A DNA stretch of 64,000 nt from Chlamydiifrater phoenicopteri (GCF_902807005.1 NZ_LR777658.1:62001-126000), one strand, 5' to 3'; positions 52,962 through 62,018 are shown, numbered from the stretch's first letter. The notes: generated by a model from the letters alone, not told the origin. Translations and numbers: made by a program.

Positions 52962-54446
52962 TTAAGGACGCAAGTTATAGATGAAAGTGTCCATTAGCTC
53001 CTTGAGAAGTTTCAAAACATTAGATCGGGCTTGGTGACATTGAGAAACTTCTTGAAGGAGTCTTTGCATATCTGTACGTTCGAGCTGCGTAATTTTTTCC
53101 ATGTTTTCCTTACGCATTTGGATGTTCTCTCTGAACATTTTCTTTTCTTCTTCGGTCCATTTGTAATTGTTATTTGGAACGACTACACCCAATTGTTTGG
53201 CTTTATCCACTAAAGCGATCATTTCAGGATTTTTAGACCAATCTATGTCGCCTTTAGAAGCATTTACTTTGGACATAAGGAGAGTCAAAGATTCCACGTC
53301 ATCCGTTCTAGCTTTTACTTTCAGATAAAGCTCATGGGCTTCTGCTTCTGCTTGTCCTAATATTCTGGCCATGAGTTTCATAAATCTTAGGAAGATATTC
53401 TCATTAGAGGAAGCTTCTGTTTCGGAAGAGGAATTGCCTATAGAAGTGGCGGTAATATTTGCATCAAAAGTTCTCTTAGATTTTTCGCTAAGGTTAGAAG
53501 CGAAGAACGCCATAGGAGAAGAGGACTTTTTTTGAAAGCTAGGAGAACGACTATCTTTTGATTGGGAAGAGTTTTTCTGATACTGGAACAGCAGGTGATT
53601 TATCTCTAACGTCTGGAAAGGACTATTAGATGTAGGTTTTTTTTCACTTTTTTCTATTTTAAGTTCCTCGGAATCTTCTTCTGAATTTTCTTCCGAATCT
53701 TTATTGGAATGTCTGTGTTGTTCTTGCTGTGAAGCGCCTTCTCTTTGATCCTTCGAAGATTGCGAAGATGACGCCTTAGTTGTTGGCTGTGAATCGTTTT
53801 GGTCGACAGTCTTTACTTCAGAAGGCGCGAGTTTTTCTGGTGAAGAATCTTTATTTGTTGATACAAGAGTTTTTGTGGTTTCAGGTTTCGCTGCTTTTTG
53901 AGAAGCTGGAGAGAATAAAGATGGAGAATCTTTCCCGGATGAAGGGGAATTTTTTTGTTCAGAAGTTCTGAGAACAACCTTTTCTTCAGGAGATGTAGTG
54001 TTTTTTTCTGGGTTCGATAGTTGGGAGCCTTTGCTTACCGGATTGTTGGGCAAAAGTAGAGGATTCTCTACGAAACCTTTAGAAAAGGCTGTTGGCTTGT
54101 TGCTGGTCTCTTCTTTCTTTGTATCAGGTTTTTGTAATTCCAGCAGAAGGTCTTTAACCTCTATTTCTAGGGAGACTGTTTCTGGAGATAGAAAAACAAC
54201 GGCTTGTTCTAGAGGAGCTCGAGAAGGCGCAAACAGCTCTTTAGCATTTTCTAAGATGCTTTGAGAACAGATTGTCTGCATGGCTTGTAGAGAGCTTTCT
54301 AGAATATCGCTGGGGCATTCGCTAGAGAAAACCAGGGTTCCTACCTGCGTTTTTAGGGATCCTTCTTGAGTAAGGGAAGCATCTCCTTTAGGAGAAAGTG
54401 GCATATTATTAGAAGCCGTGGTCGAGGGAGCAGAGGTCTGGTTCAT
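52962..54446 (-). CDS. Chlamydia-specific protein at the head of the translocon cluster (CT863-like)
   Basis: A 494-residue protein. The first 330 residues are rich in Ser, Lys, Glu and Gln with no clear fold. The C-terminal 150 residues are helical, with charged coiled-coil segments (about 365-490). The CGGAGAA site precedes the ATG at 54446. As the first gene of the operon it probably shares secretion with the downstream proteins. Function unknown; no catalytic motif is seen. Confidence 0.72.
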   Translation of the reverse strand: MNQTSAPSTTASNNMPLSPKGDASLTQEGSLKTQVGTLVFSSECPSDILESSLQAMQTICSQSILENAKELFAPSRAPLEQAVVFLSPETVSLEIEVKDLLLELQKPDTKKEETSNKPTAFSKGFVENPLLLPNNPVSKGSQLSNPEKNTTSPEEKVVLRTSEQKNSPSSGKDSPSLFSPASQKAAKPETTKTLVSTNKDSSPEKLAPSEVKTVDQNDSQPTTKASSSQSSKDQREGASQQEQHRHSNKDSEENSEEDSEELKIEKSEKKPTSNSPFQTLEINHLLFQYQKNSSQSKDSRSPSFQKKSSSPMAFFASNLSEKSKRTFDANITATSIGNSSSETEASSNENIFLRFMKLMARILGQAEAEAHELYLKVKARTDDVESLTLLMSKVNASKGDIDWSKNPEMIALVDKAKQLGVVVPNNNYKWTEEEKKMFRENIQMRKENMEKITQLERTDMQRLLQEVSQCHQARSNVLKLLKELMDTFIYNLRP

Positions 54447-54679
54447 ACGATTCTCCGAGGGGCCTGAGTGTTTAAGTCTCTCGCTGAAAAGGGACGTAAC
54501 TTATATGATCTCAATAATTTTCGGCAAGGAGGATTGTTTTTTCTGTAACCCTTTATATTCTAATGTGTTTCGTGTTGACGGGCGTTCGTAAGCAATTGTA
54601 ATAAAGAGGAGTAGAGGTTGGTGAGTTTTTTTAGTTTTAGAAAGAATTTTTTCTGATAGGCTTTTCGAAACAAAAAGTG

Positions 54680-54707
54680 TTTACAAATATCCTTTTCGGT
54701 ATAGAAT
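54680..54707 (+). promoter_or_regulatory. Candidate promoter of tRNA-Leu
   Basis: TTTACA (54680-54685) and TAGAAT (54702-54707) with a 16-bp spacer lie just upstream of the tRNA, whose 5' end is 11 bases beyond the -10. Assigned by eye. Confidence 0.5.
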
Positions 54708-54717
54708 TGTTCCCTCA

Positions 54718-54799
54718 GCCCGGGTGGTGGAATTGGTAGACACGCCGGACTTAGGATCCGGTGCTTTCGGGCATGTAGGTTCAAGTCCTATCTCGGGCA
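54718..54799 (+). tRNA. tRNA-Leu (TAG anticodon)
   Basis: An 82-nt cloverleaf with a long variable arm. The acceptor GCCCGGG pairs with CTCGGGC (one G-U pair), discriminator A. The anticodon stem CCGGA/TCCGG surrounds CTTAGGA (anticodon TAG). The T arm has TTCAAGT. CCA is not encoded. Confidence 0.96.
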
Positions 54800-54951
54800 G
54801 TCTTTTTTGTTTTTGTATCTCCTTGATTTCGTGTGAGTTGCTTCAGCTCGCCCCTTTGCGCTGGGTTGTTTTAGAGTCTTTTGTTGTGTGAAAAAATTTT
54901 TTTTGACTAGTAAAATGAAAGGTAGGAAAAAGAATTTTTTTGAGGATATTT

Positions 54952-55290
54952 ATGAAGACCTGGCTAGCCTGTGCGTTACTTTTACTAAATATGGCTCCTT
55001 GTTTTGGTGACAATATTCAAGGGACTTCTTTTTCGTCTAAAGAAAATAAAGAGGGAGCTACTACTAGTTGCGAGACTGTTAGTCGTAAGGCGCAAAAAAA
55101 GAAAAAAGCAAAGAAAGCTCCTAAGAGTTCTTCCAACAATAACGGTAATCAGGACGCGGTTCCTTACAGTTTTTATTATCCTTACGACTACTCTTTCTAC
55201 TATCCTGAGACAGATGGTGAGGACGAGGAAGAGGAAGAGGAGTGCCATGCTTCTTTTCAGGACGGGAACGTTTTTTACGAGTGCAATTAG
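54952..55290 (+). CDS. Small exported lysine- and tyrosine-rich protein
   Basis: I do not recognise this 112-residue protein. It starts at ATG 54952 (GAGGA seven bases upstream); an in-frame TTG at 54940 is less likely. Residues 1-19 form a signal peptide ending A-P-C-F-G. Then come a lysine cluster (45-58), a Ser/Asn linker, the duplicated segment S-F-Y-Y-P (73-77 and 81-85), a run of Glu/Asp (90-97) and cysteines at 98 and 111. The opposite charges and aromatic repeats suggest a disordered or structural surface protein. It lies between tRNA-Leu and xerD. Confidence 0.7.
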   Translation: MKTWLACALLLLNMAPCFGDNIQGTSFSSKENKEGATTSCETVSRKAQKKKKAKKAPKSSSNNNGNQDAVPYSFYYPYDYSFYYPETDGEDEEEEEECHASFQDGNVFYECN

Positions 55291-55303
55291 CGATTCCTAA
55301 AAA

Positions 55304-56212
55304 TTAACCGTTGTTTCTTGGGTGAAAAGCTTTGAACTTTTCTGTGAGGCTTTCTTTTGATATGTGAGTATAAACTTCTGTGGAGGATATGCAAGCATGT
55401 CCTAGCATTTCTTGGATAATTCGGAGATCAGCCTTATTATCGAGAAGATGTGTAGCGAAGGCGTGTCTAAGAGAGTGTGGAGAAATTTTTTTATCTATAC
55501 CAGCAAGTTGTGCATAGGACTGTATATTTTTCCAGATAGTAGTTCTATTGAGCTTTTCTCCGCGCACAGAAAGGAACAAATGATCGTTGGTGATAGGAGG
55601 CTTTTTATGCAAAGAATCTCTGAAGTGAATAAGGTAGTCGTTGACAACTTGTAAAGCTTTTTTCCCTAGAGGCACCAGTCGGGATTTGGATCCTTTCCCT
55701 AGAACTCGGATAAACTCATCGTTGACATCTCCTAATTTAAGATTACAAAGTTCAGATACTCTTATTCCAGTGGAATACATAAGGTATAGGATGGCTTTAT
55801 CGCGAGCAGAGCAGTAAGCATCCTTAAAGTTTTTAATAGACTTATAGGAAGGAGCTTCCAATAATATATCGACCTCATCTTTGCTGAGCACTGAAGGTAG
55901 TTTTCTCCAGATTTTGGGGTGCTCTATGACGGGGACTTGTTTTAAAAATTCAAACTCCTTTAAAAACTGAAAAAAGACCTTTAATGCAATAAGTCGTCGA
56001 GTAATGGATGTTTCAGCTTCGCCCCTTGAGTGGAGGAGATCTGAAAAGTCTGTAATGGTTTGTTGAGTAATATCTTTGCAAGATTGAATTTTGGAACTTT
56101 CTAAAAATAGAGAAATGTCCCTTAGATATGCAGACACTGTATTGGGAGAAAGCCCGCGATCTATTTTTAGAAAAGTCTCAAAAGATAGAAGAGTTTTGCA
56201 AAAGTTGTTCAT
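55304..56212 (-). CDS. xerD: Tyrosine recombinase XerD
   Basis: Resolves chromosome dimers at dif with XerC and FtsK. The 302 residues have an N-terminal core-binding domain (about 5-90) and a catalytic domain with R151, K173 or K176, H246-x-x-R249, H272 and nucleophile Y281, matching the XerD spacing (148, 172, 244, 247, 270, 279). XerD and XerC look alike; the CT864 position supports XerD. It is divergent from pgi by 67 bp. Confidence 0.92.
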   Translation of the reverse strand: MNNFCKTLLSFETFLKIDRGLSPNTVSAYLRDISLFLESSKIQSCKDITQQTITDFSDLLHSRGEAETSITRRLIALKVFFQFLKEFEFLKQVPVIEHPKIWRKLPSVLSKDEVDILLEAPSYKSIKNFKDAYCSARDKAILYLMYSTGIRVSELCNLKLGDVNDEFIRVLGKGSKSRLVPLGKKALQVVNDYLIHFRDSLHKKPPITNDHLFLSVRGEKLNRTTIWKNIQSYAQLAGIDKKISPHSLRHAFATHLLDNKADLRIIQEMLGHACISSTEVYTHISKESLTEKFKAFHPRNNG

Positions 56213-56279
56213 ATATGGATGGCAGGCAATGCAGTTTTAATTGCTCTCTCTGAGGTCTATAAGGGTAGTCAGGGTGTTT

Positions 56280-57875
56280 ATGAAAGACAATGAAAATTTT
56301 TTGGCATCTAAATCTGTTTCGCTTCTTTATGAACTAGCAAAATCTCCCTTTAATCTGAACCACAAAGATGTGTTAACTTCCGATAGATTTCTTAAATATA
56401 GCATGTCGGCAGCAGGACTTCTTTATTGCTATGCTTTGGAAAGAGTAGATGATTCCATAGTAGGGAGCTTGCAAAATTTAGGAGAGGAAAGAAGGATCGT
56501 CTCTCTGATGCGCTCTATGCAGCAAGGCGAAGTTGTTAATGTAATAGAAGGTTTTCCAAGTGAAAATCGCTCTGCTCTACATACAGCGATGCGAGGATGG
56601 GTGTCTTCAGAGGTGTCTGAAGAGATACAATCTCCTGTAGCGAAAGAAATGATGACGCGAGCTAAACATGAATATGTTAAGCTGGAAGCTTTCTTAAATT
56701 CTATAGGTGATAGATTCTCCACCTTGGTTCAAGTTGGTATCGGAGGGTCTGAGTTGGGGCCTCATGCTTTATATCAGGCTCTTTGTCATCCCAATCAGCA
56801 ACGCTTTGTTCGGTTTGTTTCTAACATTGATCCGGATGCTGTAACAGCAACGTTTTCTGATTTAGATTTGCAATCCACCCTGGTTGTGATTGTTTCAAAA
56901 TCTGGAAGTACTTTAGAGACGGCTACTAATGAGATGTTTATCCGATCTTTATTTGAAAAGGCAAATTTAGATTCGAATAAGCATTTCATAGCTGTTACTA
57001 ATGAAGGAAGTCCTATGGATAATCCCCAACGTTACCTAGAAGTTTTTTACATGTGGGATAGCGTAGGAGGGAGATATTCTGCGACATCTATGGTAGGAGG
57101 GGTCGCTTTATCGTTTGCTTTTGGGTTGCAAAGTTTTAAGGAGGTTTTGCTTGGGGCGGCGAGTATGGACTACAATGCTCTTTGTAGTGATTTGTCTAAA
57201 AATCTTCCCGCTATGTCAGCCCTTTTAGGTATATGGAATAGAAATTTTCTACGCTACCCTACGGTGGCGGTTATTCCCTATTCGGAAGCTTTACTACGGT
57301 TTCCTGCGCACTTGCAGCAATGTACAATGGAATCCAACGGCAAAGGAATTGATAAGTATGGGGATAGGGTAGCTTTTCAGACTTCTCCTGTGATATGGGG
57401 AGAAGCAGGAACAAATAGTCAGCATTCTTTCTTCCAAATGATTCATCAAGGCACAGAAGTTGTGCCTGTAGAATTTATAGGATTTCGTAGGAGTCGCTAT
57501 GGAGAAGATTTCCATTTTAAAGGAACTTCTTCTCAACAAAAATTGTATTCAAACCTACTAGCACAAGCCTTGGCTCTCGCTAAGGGAGAGGATTCTGATA
57601 ATCCTAACAAACGTTTTGAGGGAAATAGACCTTCTTCTCTGCTTGTAGCAGATGTTGTCGATGCTAAAACTTTGGGAGCTCTATTAGCTTTCTACGAGCA
57701 TAAGATTGTTTTTCAGGGCTTTTGTTGGGGTATTAATTCTTTCGATCAGGAAGGTGTTTCTTTAGGAAAACGCCTAGCGGACAATTTTTTGGAAGCGATT
57801 ACGGAGAGGGCGCCTGATGTACCATCAGAAGTGAAGTTGCTTTTAGATTTTTTCTATGATAAGCAGAATTCCTAA
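56280..57875 (+). CDS. pgi: Glucose-6-phosphate isomerase
   Basis: Interconverts glucose-6-phosphate and fructose-6-phosphate in glycolysis. The 531 residues contain V-G-I-G-G-S-E-L-G-P (about 156), the signature S-K-S-G-S-T-L-E-T (about 207) and G-G-R-Y-S-A-T-S (about 262). Q-L-x-M-E-S-N-G-K and the catalytic Glu and Lys segments follow. The frame opens at 56241, but homology and size favour ATG 56280. In C. trachomatis pgi is followed by ltuA and mdhC; here by a 213-bp gap and mdh. Confidence 0.96.
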   Translation: MKDNENFLASKSVSLLYELAKSPFNLNHKDVLTSDRFLKYSMSAAGLLYCYALERVDDSIVGSLQNLGEERRIVSLMRSMQQGEVVNVIEGFPSENRSALHTAMRGWVSSEVSEEIQSPVAKEMMTRAKHEYVKLEAFLNSIGDRFSTLVQVGIGGSELGPHALYQALCHPNQQRFVRFVSNIDPDAVTATFSDLDLQSTLVVIVSKSGSTLETATNEMFIRSLFEKANLDSNKHFIAVTNEGSPMDNPQRYLEVFYMWDSVGGRYSATSMVGGVALSFAFGLQSFKEVLLGAASMDYNALCSDLSKNLPAMSALLGIWNRNFLRYPTVAVIPYSEALLRFPAHLQQCTMESNGKGIDKYGDRVAFQTSPVIWGEAGTNSQHSFFQMIHQGTEVVPVEFIGFRRSRYGEDFHFKGTSSQQKLYSNLLAQALALAKGEDSDNPNKRFEGNRPSSLLVADVVDAKTLGALLAFYEHKIVFQGFCWGINSFDQEGVSLGKRLADNFLEAITERAPDVPSEVKLLLDFFYDKQNS

Positions 57876-57898
57876 TTTGTTTTGTTTCTCAAGTATCT

Positions 57899-58053
57899 GT
57901 GGATGACGTACTTTTTATAAGAGTTCGTTGTGATTCTTTCTTCGAGGACACACTGTCTTGACGTCTGTTAATAAAGCTTCGAGAGTTTTTCTTTCTACTG
58001 TTGTTCAGAGAGATATTTTTATCCTGGTAGTAATTCTTGATTTTGTTTGATTT
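57899..58053 (+). pseudogene. Possible disrupted ltuA-like gene
   Basis: The pgi-mdh gap is where C. trachomatis has the 46-residue late gene ltuA. No complete ORF of that length is seen. A GTG-started 20-codon frame (57899-57961) ends at TGA. A second frame, one base back, stays open from 57934 to 58053 and encodes S-V-N-K-A-S-R-V-F-L-S-T-V-V-Q-R. The two meet at the overlapping TTGA (57958-57961). Joining them would give about 50 residues. I cannot recall LtuA well enough to align it, so this is a position-based guess. Confidence 0.25.
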
Positions 58054-58088
58054 CGTAGATATAGTTTCCTTTTTTTGGAGGCGTTATT

Positions 58089-59075
58089 ATGGCGGGTGGA
58101 TCTTTGGTGAAGGTTGCTGTCACTGGTGGGACAGGGCAAATAGCATACTCTTTTCTGTTTTCCTTAGTTAATGGGGATGTGTTTGGCAAGGATCAAGAGA
58201 TTGATCTTAGGGTTTATGATGTTCCTGGAACAGAGAAGGTCCTTTCTGGCGTGCGTATGGAGCTTGATGATGGAGCGTACCCTTTGATGAGATCTTTGCG
58301 CGTTTGTACAGATTTAGAAGATGCATTTGATGGTATTGACGCGGCTTTTCTTATAGGAGCGGCGCCGAGGAATGCTTCCATGGAGAGATCCGATCTTTTG
58401 AAAATCAACGGAGGGATTTTTGCTTTGCAGGGCTCCGTGTTGAATGCTTGTGCTAATAAAAATGCCAAGATATTTGTTGTTGGAAATCCGGCAAACACGA
58501 ACTGTTTGATAGCCATGAGAAATGCTCCATCTTTGAAGAGGAGGAATTTTCATGCCATGTTGCGTTTGGATCAAAATCGGATGCACGCTATGCTCAGTCA
58601 CAGAGCAGGAGTTCCCATTCGTGACGTGGAAAGGGTTATTGTTTGGGGGAACCACTCCGCTAAGCAAGTTCCTGATTTTACCTTAGCTACAATCAAAGGT
58701 CGTGCAGCAGCTGAGTACATAGGGGATAGGGATTGGCTAGAGAATGTTATGATACCTTCGGTTCAAAGAAGGGGCACGGCTGTTATAGAGGCCAGGGGAC
58801 GTTCCTCCGCAGCATCAGCAGCTAGAGCTTTGACTAATGCCGCGGCGGAAATTTTTCTACCGGTCGAAGGCAGATGGTTTTCATCTGGCGTTTGTTCTGA
58901 TCATAATCCTTACGGCATAGAAGAGGATCTTATATTCGGTTTTCCTTGTCGAATGAAGGCTGATGGAGAATATGAGATTGTAGCCGGCCTTCAGATAGAC
59001 CAATTTATTCAAGCGAAGTTACGCGTAGTTCAAGAAGAATTACTAGAAGAGAAAGCGAGCATAGCTTCTTTATAG
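58089..59075 (+). CDS. mdh: Malate dehydrogenase
   Basis: Oxidises malate to oxaloacetate with NAD+. The 328 residues have the Rossmann loop [10 protein letters not shown] (about 12-21), the substrate-binding R-M-E-L-D-D-G-A segment, [15 protein letters not shown], and the catalytic V-W-G-N-H-S. It matches the chlamydial MdhC sequence as I remember it. A GGAGG site lies 8 bases before ATG 58089. Confidence 0.95.
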   Translation: MAGGSLVKVAVTGGTGQIAYSFLFSLVNGDVFGKDQEIDLRVYDVPGTEKVLSGVRMELDDGAYPLMRSLRVCTDLEDAFDGIDAAFLIGAAPRNASMERSDLLKINGGIFALQGSVLNACANKNAKIFVVGNPANTNCLIAMRNAPSLKRRNFHAMLRLDQNRMHAMLSHRAGVPIRDVERVIVWGNHSAKQVPDFTLATIKGRAAAEYIGDRDWLENVMIPSVQRRGTAVIEARGRSSAASAARALTNAAAEIFLPVEGRWFSSGVCSDHNPYGIEEDLIFGFPCRMKADGEYEIVAGLQIDQFIQAKLRVVQEELLEEKASIASL

Positions 59076-59097
59076 AAGAATTTTTGTAGAGGTACTT

Positions 59098-59922
59098 ATG
59101 GGCGAACCCTTCAATTTATTGTGCCAAATGGCATTCAGACAAACTTTCAATAAACAGAGGTTTAATCTTATTTTCTCTGGTTTATGTGGTTTTGGGATGC
59201 TCTTTACTCTGTTTTTGAAAGTTGGAGCAGAGTTTTCTACTGATGTTTCTGTTTTTATGTGGTCGTCAGGAGCATTTTTCTTAGCTTTCACTGTTTTGTT
59301 TGTCATAGGGGTTATTGTTCACCAGTTGTTAAAGAACGAGAATGTTGAAGAAGATCAGCTGCCAACTGTTTTGTCCGCGGTGAGAGCTGGATGGAAGGGG
59401 ATATGGTTATCTTTGTTACTTTCTATGCCTTTCTTTGTAGCTGTTGTCGCTTTAGTAACAGCTGTAATGTTGACTTTGGTTCTTTGTTCTCTCCCTGTTG
59501 TGGGGAAGGTTTTTAGCGTGATTTTAGCTTTTGTGCCTTATGTATCGGCTTTGATGTGTACCTTATTGTTTGTGGGAGCTTTTTCCGCTTTGTTTTTCTG
59601 CTTACCTATTTTGAGTTTTTCTGATGGTTTTGATTATACAAAGATAGTTTCCGGTTTTCGGGGTTATATTGCCAGACAGTTGGGAGCTTTCTTCATAGCT
59701 CTTGCTCCTATAGTTGTTTCTGGATTTTTAGTTGTGAATTCCTACCTTCTTTCAAAGAATATTTTTATTTTTGCAGAAGTTGATAGCTGGACTTTTTTGT
59801 TGCAAACACTGGTGCTTGTTGTGCCTACAGCGCTTATTTTGACTCCTTCTCTAGCCTTTTTCTTCAGTTTTTCTTTTGCTTACTATGTGGACGCAGAGAA
59901 GAGAAATTCTTTATCTATGTAG
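59098..59922 (+). CDS. Polytopic membrane protein of unknown function
   Basis: I do not recognise this 274-residue protein. After a 20-residue basic N-terminus it has about six membrane segments (about 25-45, 60-80, 105-135, 140-175, 195-220, 230-262), with small polar loops and few charged residues inside the membrane. No transporter motif is seen. It starts 23 bp after mdh and may share its transcript. Its 3' end overlaps the convergent oxidoreductase gene by 40 bp. I do not recall a C. trachomatis gene between mdhC and CT375. Confidence 0.7.
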   Translation: MGEPFNLLCQMAFRQTFNKQRFNLIFSGLCGFGMLFTLFLKVGAEFSTDVSVFMWSSGAFFLAFTVLFVIGVIVHQLLKNENVEEDQLPTVLSAVRAGWKGIWLSLLLSMPFFVAVVALVTAVMLTLVLCSLPVVGKVFSVILAFVPYVSALMCTLLFVGAFSALFFCLPILSFSDGFDYTKIVSGFRGYIARQLGAFFIALAPIVVSGFLVVNSYLLSKNIFIFAEVDSWTFLLQTLVLVVPTALILTPSLAFFFSFSFAYYVDAEKRNSLSM

Positions 59923-60935
59923 GCGGTAGATTTCGCTAGGACAGCTTTTGCTAACATGTCGCCAACTAGCCCATGATAGAGGAGACCTTTAGAGCCGAAG
60001 CCTCCCACGAACCAGACTTTGTCTTTGATTTGTGCGGTTACAGGCTTCCTCGTTGGGCTAGATACCCTCACACCAGAAAAACAGTCGATAATTTGGGCTT
60101 CTTTAAGCTGGGGGAATAGGGGGAGTAAGGCTGGAAAGATTTCATTGTACGCGACTTCTTGATTAGGTTCGTCGTCTGCAAGGTTATGTTCAAATGTGGC
60201 GCCCAGCATGTAGGTTCCGTCGGTAGCATGGGAAACCATATATTTATGAGCGTTTATGCTGTATTTAGGAGTTTGGAAGCTTTTGGGTAGTTCTACTTTT
60301 AGGAGCTGTCCTTTGACTTTGTTTAAGGGAATATCTTTGGTCTCAGGAAGGACATCCCAGTTAGCTCCTGGAGCTATAACGATATGATCATAGAAATCTT
60401 CAATATCCGAGATATTTTCAATAATTTCATCATAGAACTGCGTGCCCAGATTAGAGCAAGCCATCCACAAGCCTTGCATATATTCTTCGTTATTGATGGT
60501 AATGCCATCCTTAATAAACAGAGCTCCACCATCATCGGGAATAACGATGCCGGGAATTTCTAATTCACAACGAGACTTTTCCCACCACTCTAATTCTTGA
60601 GGAAATTCTTCTACTCGTTTTTGAAAAAGTGTTAGTTGTTCTTCATCTGAAGCAGGTCTGACTATTCCTGAAGAGAGGACTACAGAATGCCCTAAAACTT
60701 TGCTTGTTTCTGTTATAAGATAGTGGGCGGAGACGAGAGCATCTGAGGCTCTGTAGGGTTTTAAGGCTTTGCGTCCAGTGAAAGCATGTAATAAACCGGA
60801 GGACATTCCTGAAGTTCCTTCTCCAATAGGGACTGGGTCGAACAGATCGATAGCTGCGGTTCCTTGAGAATGCAGAAGGAGATGCCAGGCCAGGGATAAT
60901 CCAGCGTAACCAGCCCCTAGTATGGCGATATGCAT
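59883..60935 (-). CDS. FAD-dependent D-amino-acid-dehydrogenase-like oxidoreductase
   Basis: A 350-residue DAO-family flavoprotein. Residues 1-30 form the dinucleotide fold with G7-A-G-Y-A-G. S-G-M-S-S-G-L-L-H, about residue 41, matches the second FAD loop. The C-terminal part has Y-M-L-G-A-T-F-E and V-W-F-V-G-G-F-G-S-K-G-L, as in glycine/D-amino-acid oxidases and MnmC-like proteins. The substrate is unknown; CT375 is annotated as a D-amino acid dehydrogenase from memory. No signal peptide is seen. Confidence 0.82.
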   Translation of the reverse strand: MHIAILGAGYAGLSLAWHLLLHSQGTAAIDLFDPVPIGEGTSGMSSGLLHAFTGRKALKPYRASDALVSAHYLITETSKVLGHSVVLSSGIVRPASDEEQLTLFQKRVEEFPQELEWWEKSRCELEIPGIVIPDDGGALFIKDGITINNEEYMQGLWMACSNLGTQFYDEIIENISDIEDFYDHIVIAPGANWDVLPETKDIPLNKVKGQLLKVELPKSFQTPKYSINAHKYMVSHATDGTYMLGATFEHNLADDEPNQEVAYNEIFPALLPLFPQLKEAQIIDCFSGVRVSSPTRKPVTAQIKDKVWFVGGFGSKGLLYHGLVGDMLAKAVLAKSTAYIDKEFLFSAST

Positions 60936-61044
60936 AACGTCCTCATGTCTTTACTTCTTTTCCGATAAAACCAGAGGATACGGGAAGAACAAATTAAAAA
61001 ACAGAGAAGAACTTCCTTAAAAGAAAGAAGTTTTTAAAAAATTT

Positions 61045-61950
61045 TTAAGAAGTAATGTTATTGCGAAAAAGTAAGGCTGCAGCGTCGTTGCTTAGAAGCT
61101 TCTCAGTGAAGGTGTGTTGGATTTTAGATAGTTCGGGTGAGTATACTTGGGGTTGGTAACGCAAAGCTTTGTAGGTTGCGGACAATGAAGGGAAGCCTAA
61201 CTCTTTACAGGCTTGGTGGAAAGCACCCACTCTTTGGGAGTCCTCATCTAAGAAAATAATTTTTTTAAAAGATTTTTCTTTTAGGTGGTCTCTTAAGAAA
61301 AGAAGAATCTTTCGAAAATCTTCTGTATTGGTTTTATTGGCCAGAAATAACACGCCAGAAGAGATTCCGGAACTCAACTCGCCCTTGTCAAGGAAAGTGT
61401 CTGCGAAAGATGAAATCGATTTATTTTCTGACATGAACGCCGTTGGAGTCGGAGAAAAGTTAATAGAAACAGAATTTAACTGATCTTTTACTAAGGCTCT
61501 ATCTTCCATGCATTTATCTGTGCAGCCGATGATTAATTTATTTTTTTCTAGAACTCTGGAGACCATGATCCTTGCAACCTCCTCTACGAGTTTAACAGAA
61601 CCCTTCTTTTGGTATTCGACCCAGTAAGGGTAAGCAACAAGCCAAGCTTCTTCCTTAGATAGTCCTAGCTCCATAAAGCCTGAAACAGTAGCTTTAAACC
61701 AATCCTTATGGGAGAGAGCTTCTGCCCCTTGTAGTAAGGTATTATCTAGTCCTACAATCGTTATAGTAGAATCATCAGCAAAGAGTATTTCTTCTGCAAT
61801 TTCATTTAAAAAATTAATAGAAATGAGACGATTGCCTTCTATTTCTTTAATGTAAGCGGAATTTTTTTCCGAGGGGACATTGCCAAAGCCTATTCCCATA
61901 AAAAGTGCTATTAAAGAAAACAGAGAACAAACCTTTTTTAAAATGCTCAT
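61045..61950 (-). CDS. Exported HAD-like protein lacking the nucleophile Asp (CT371-like, DUF2608)
   Basis: A 301-residue protein with a signal peptide (about 1-22, M-S-I-L-K-K-V-C). The HAD motif I position reads V-G67-L-D69-N-T-L, where the family has D-x-D-x-T; the first Asp, normally the nucleophile, is Gly. Motif IV-like F-L-D-E-D-S-Q-R-V is near residue 220, and a Thr/Ser-rich motif II candidate is I-I-G-C-T-D. By position and shape it resembles the periplasmic DUF2608 proteins. A classic HAD phosphatase reaction is unlikely; the protein may bind ligand only. Confidence 0.72.
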   Translation of the reverse strand: MSILKKVCSLFSLIALFMGIGFGNVPSEKNSAYIKEIEGNRLISINFLNEIAEEILFADDSTITIVGLDNTLLQGAEALSHKDWFKATVSGFMELGLSKEEAWLVAYPYWVEYQKKGSVKLVEEVARIMVSRVLEKNKLIIGCTDKCMEDRALVKDQLNSVSINFSPTPTAFMSENKSISSFADTFLDKGELSSGISSGVLFLANKTNTEDFRKILLFLRDHLKEKSFKKIIFLDEDSQRVGAFHQACKELGFPSLSATYKALRYQPQVYSPELSKIQHTFTEKLLSNDAAALLFRNNITS

Positions 61951-62018
61951 GACTATGCCTCAGAGAAATGCGTGGGCAGAGTATAGAAAAGAAATAATTT
62001 TTTATACGAATAATTTTC

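Noticed and set aside
54985..55300. Alternative-frame and antisense ORFs over the small exported protein gene
   Set aside because: They are arginine- or serine-skewed products of the lysine-rich coding strand; only the frame from 54952 has a signal peptide and a ribosome site.
61015..61040. Weak hairpin after the CT371-like gene as a terminator
   Set aside because: The 6-bp AT-rich stem with an 11-base loop is too weak to call among many A/T tracts.
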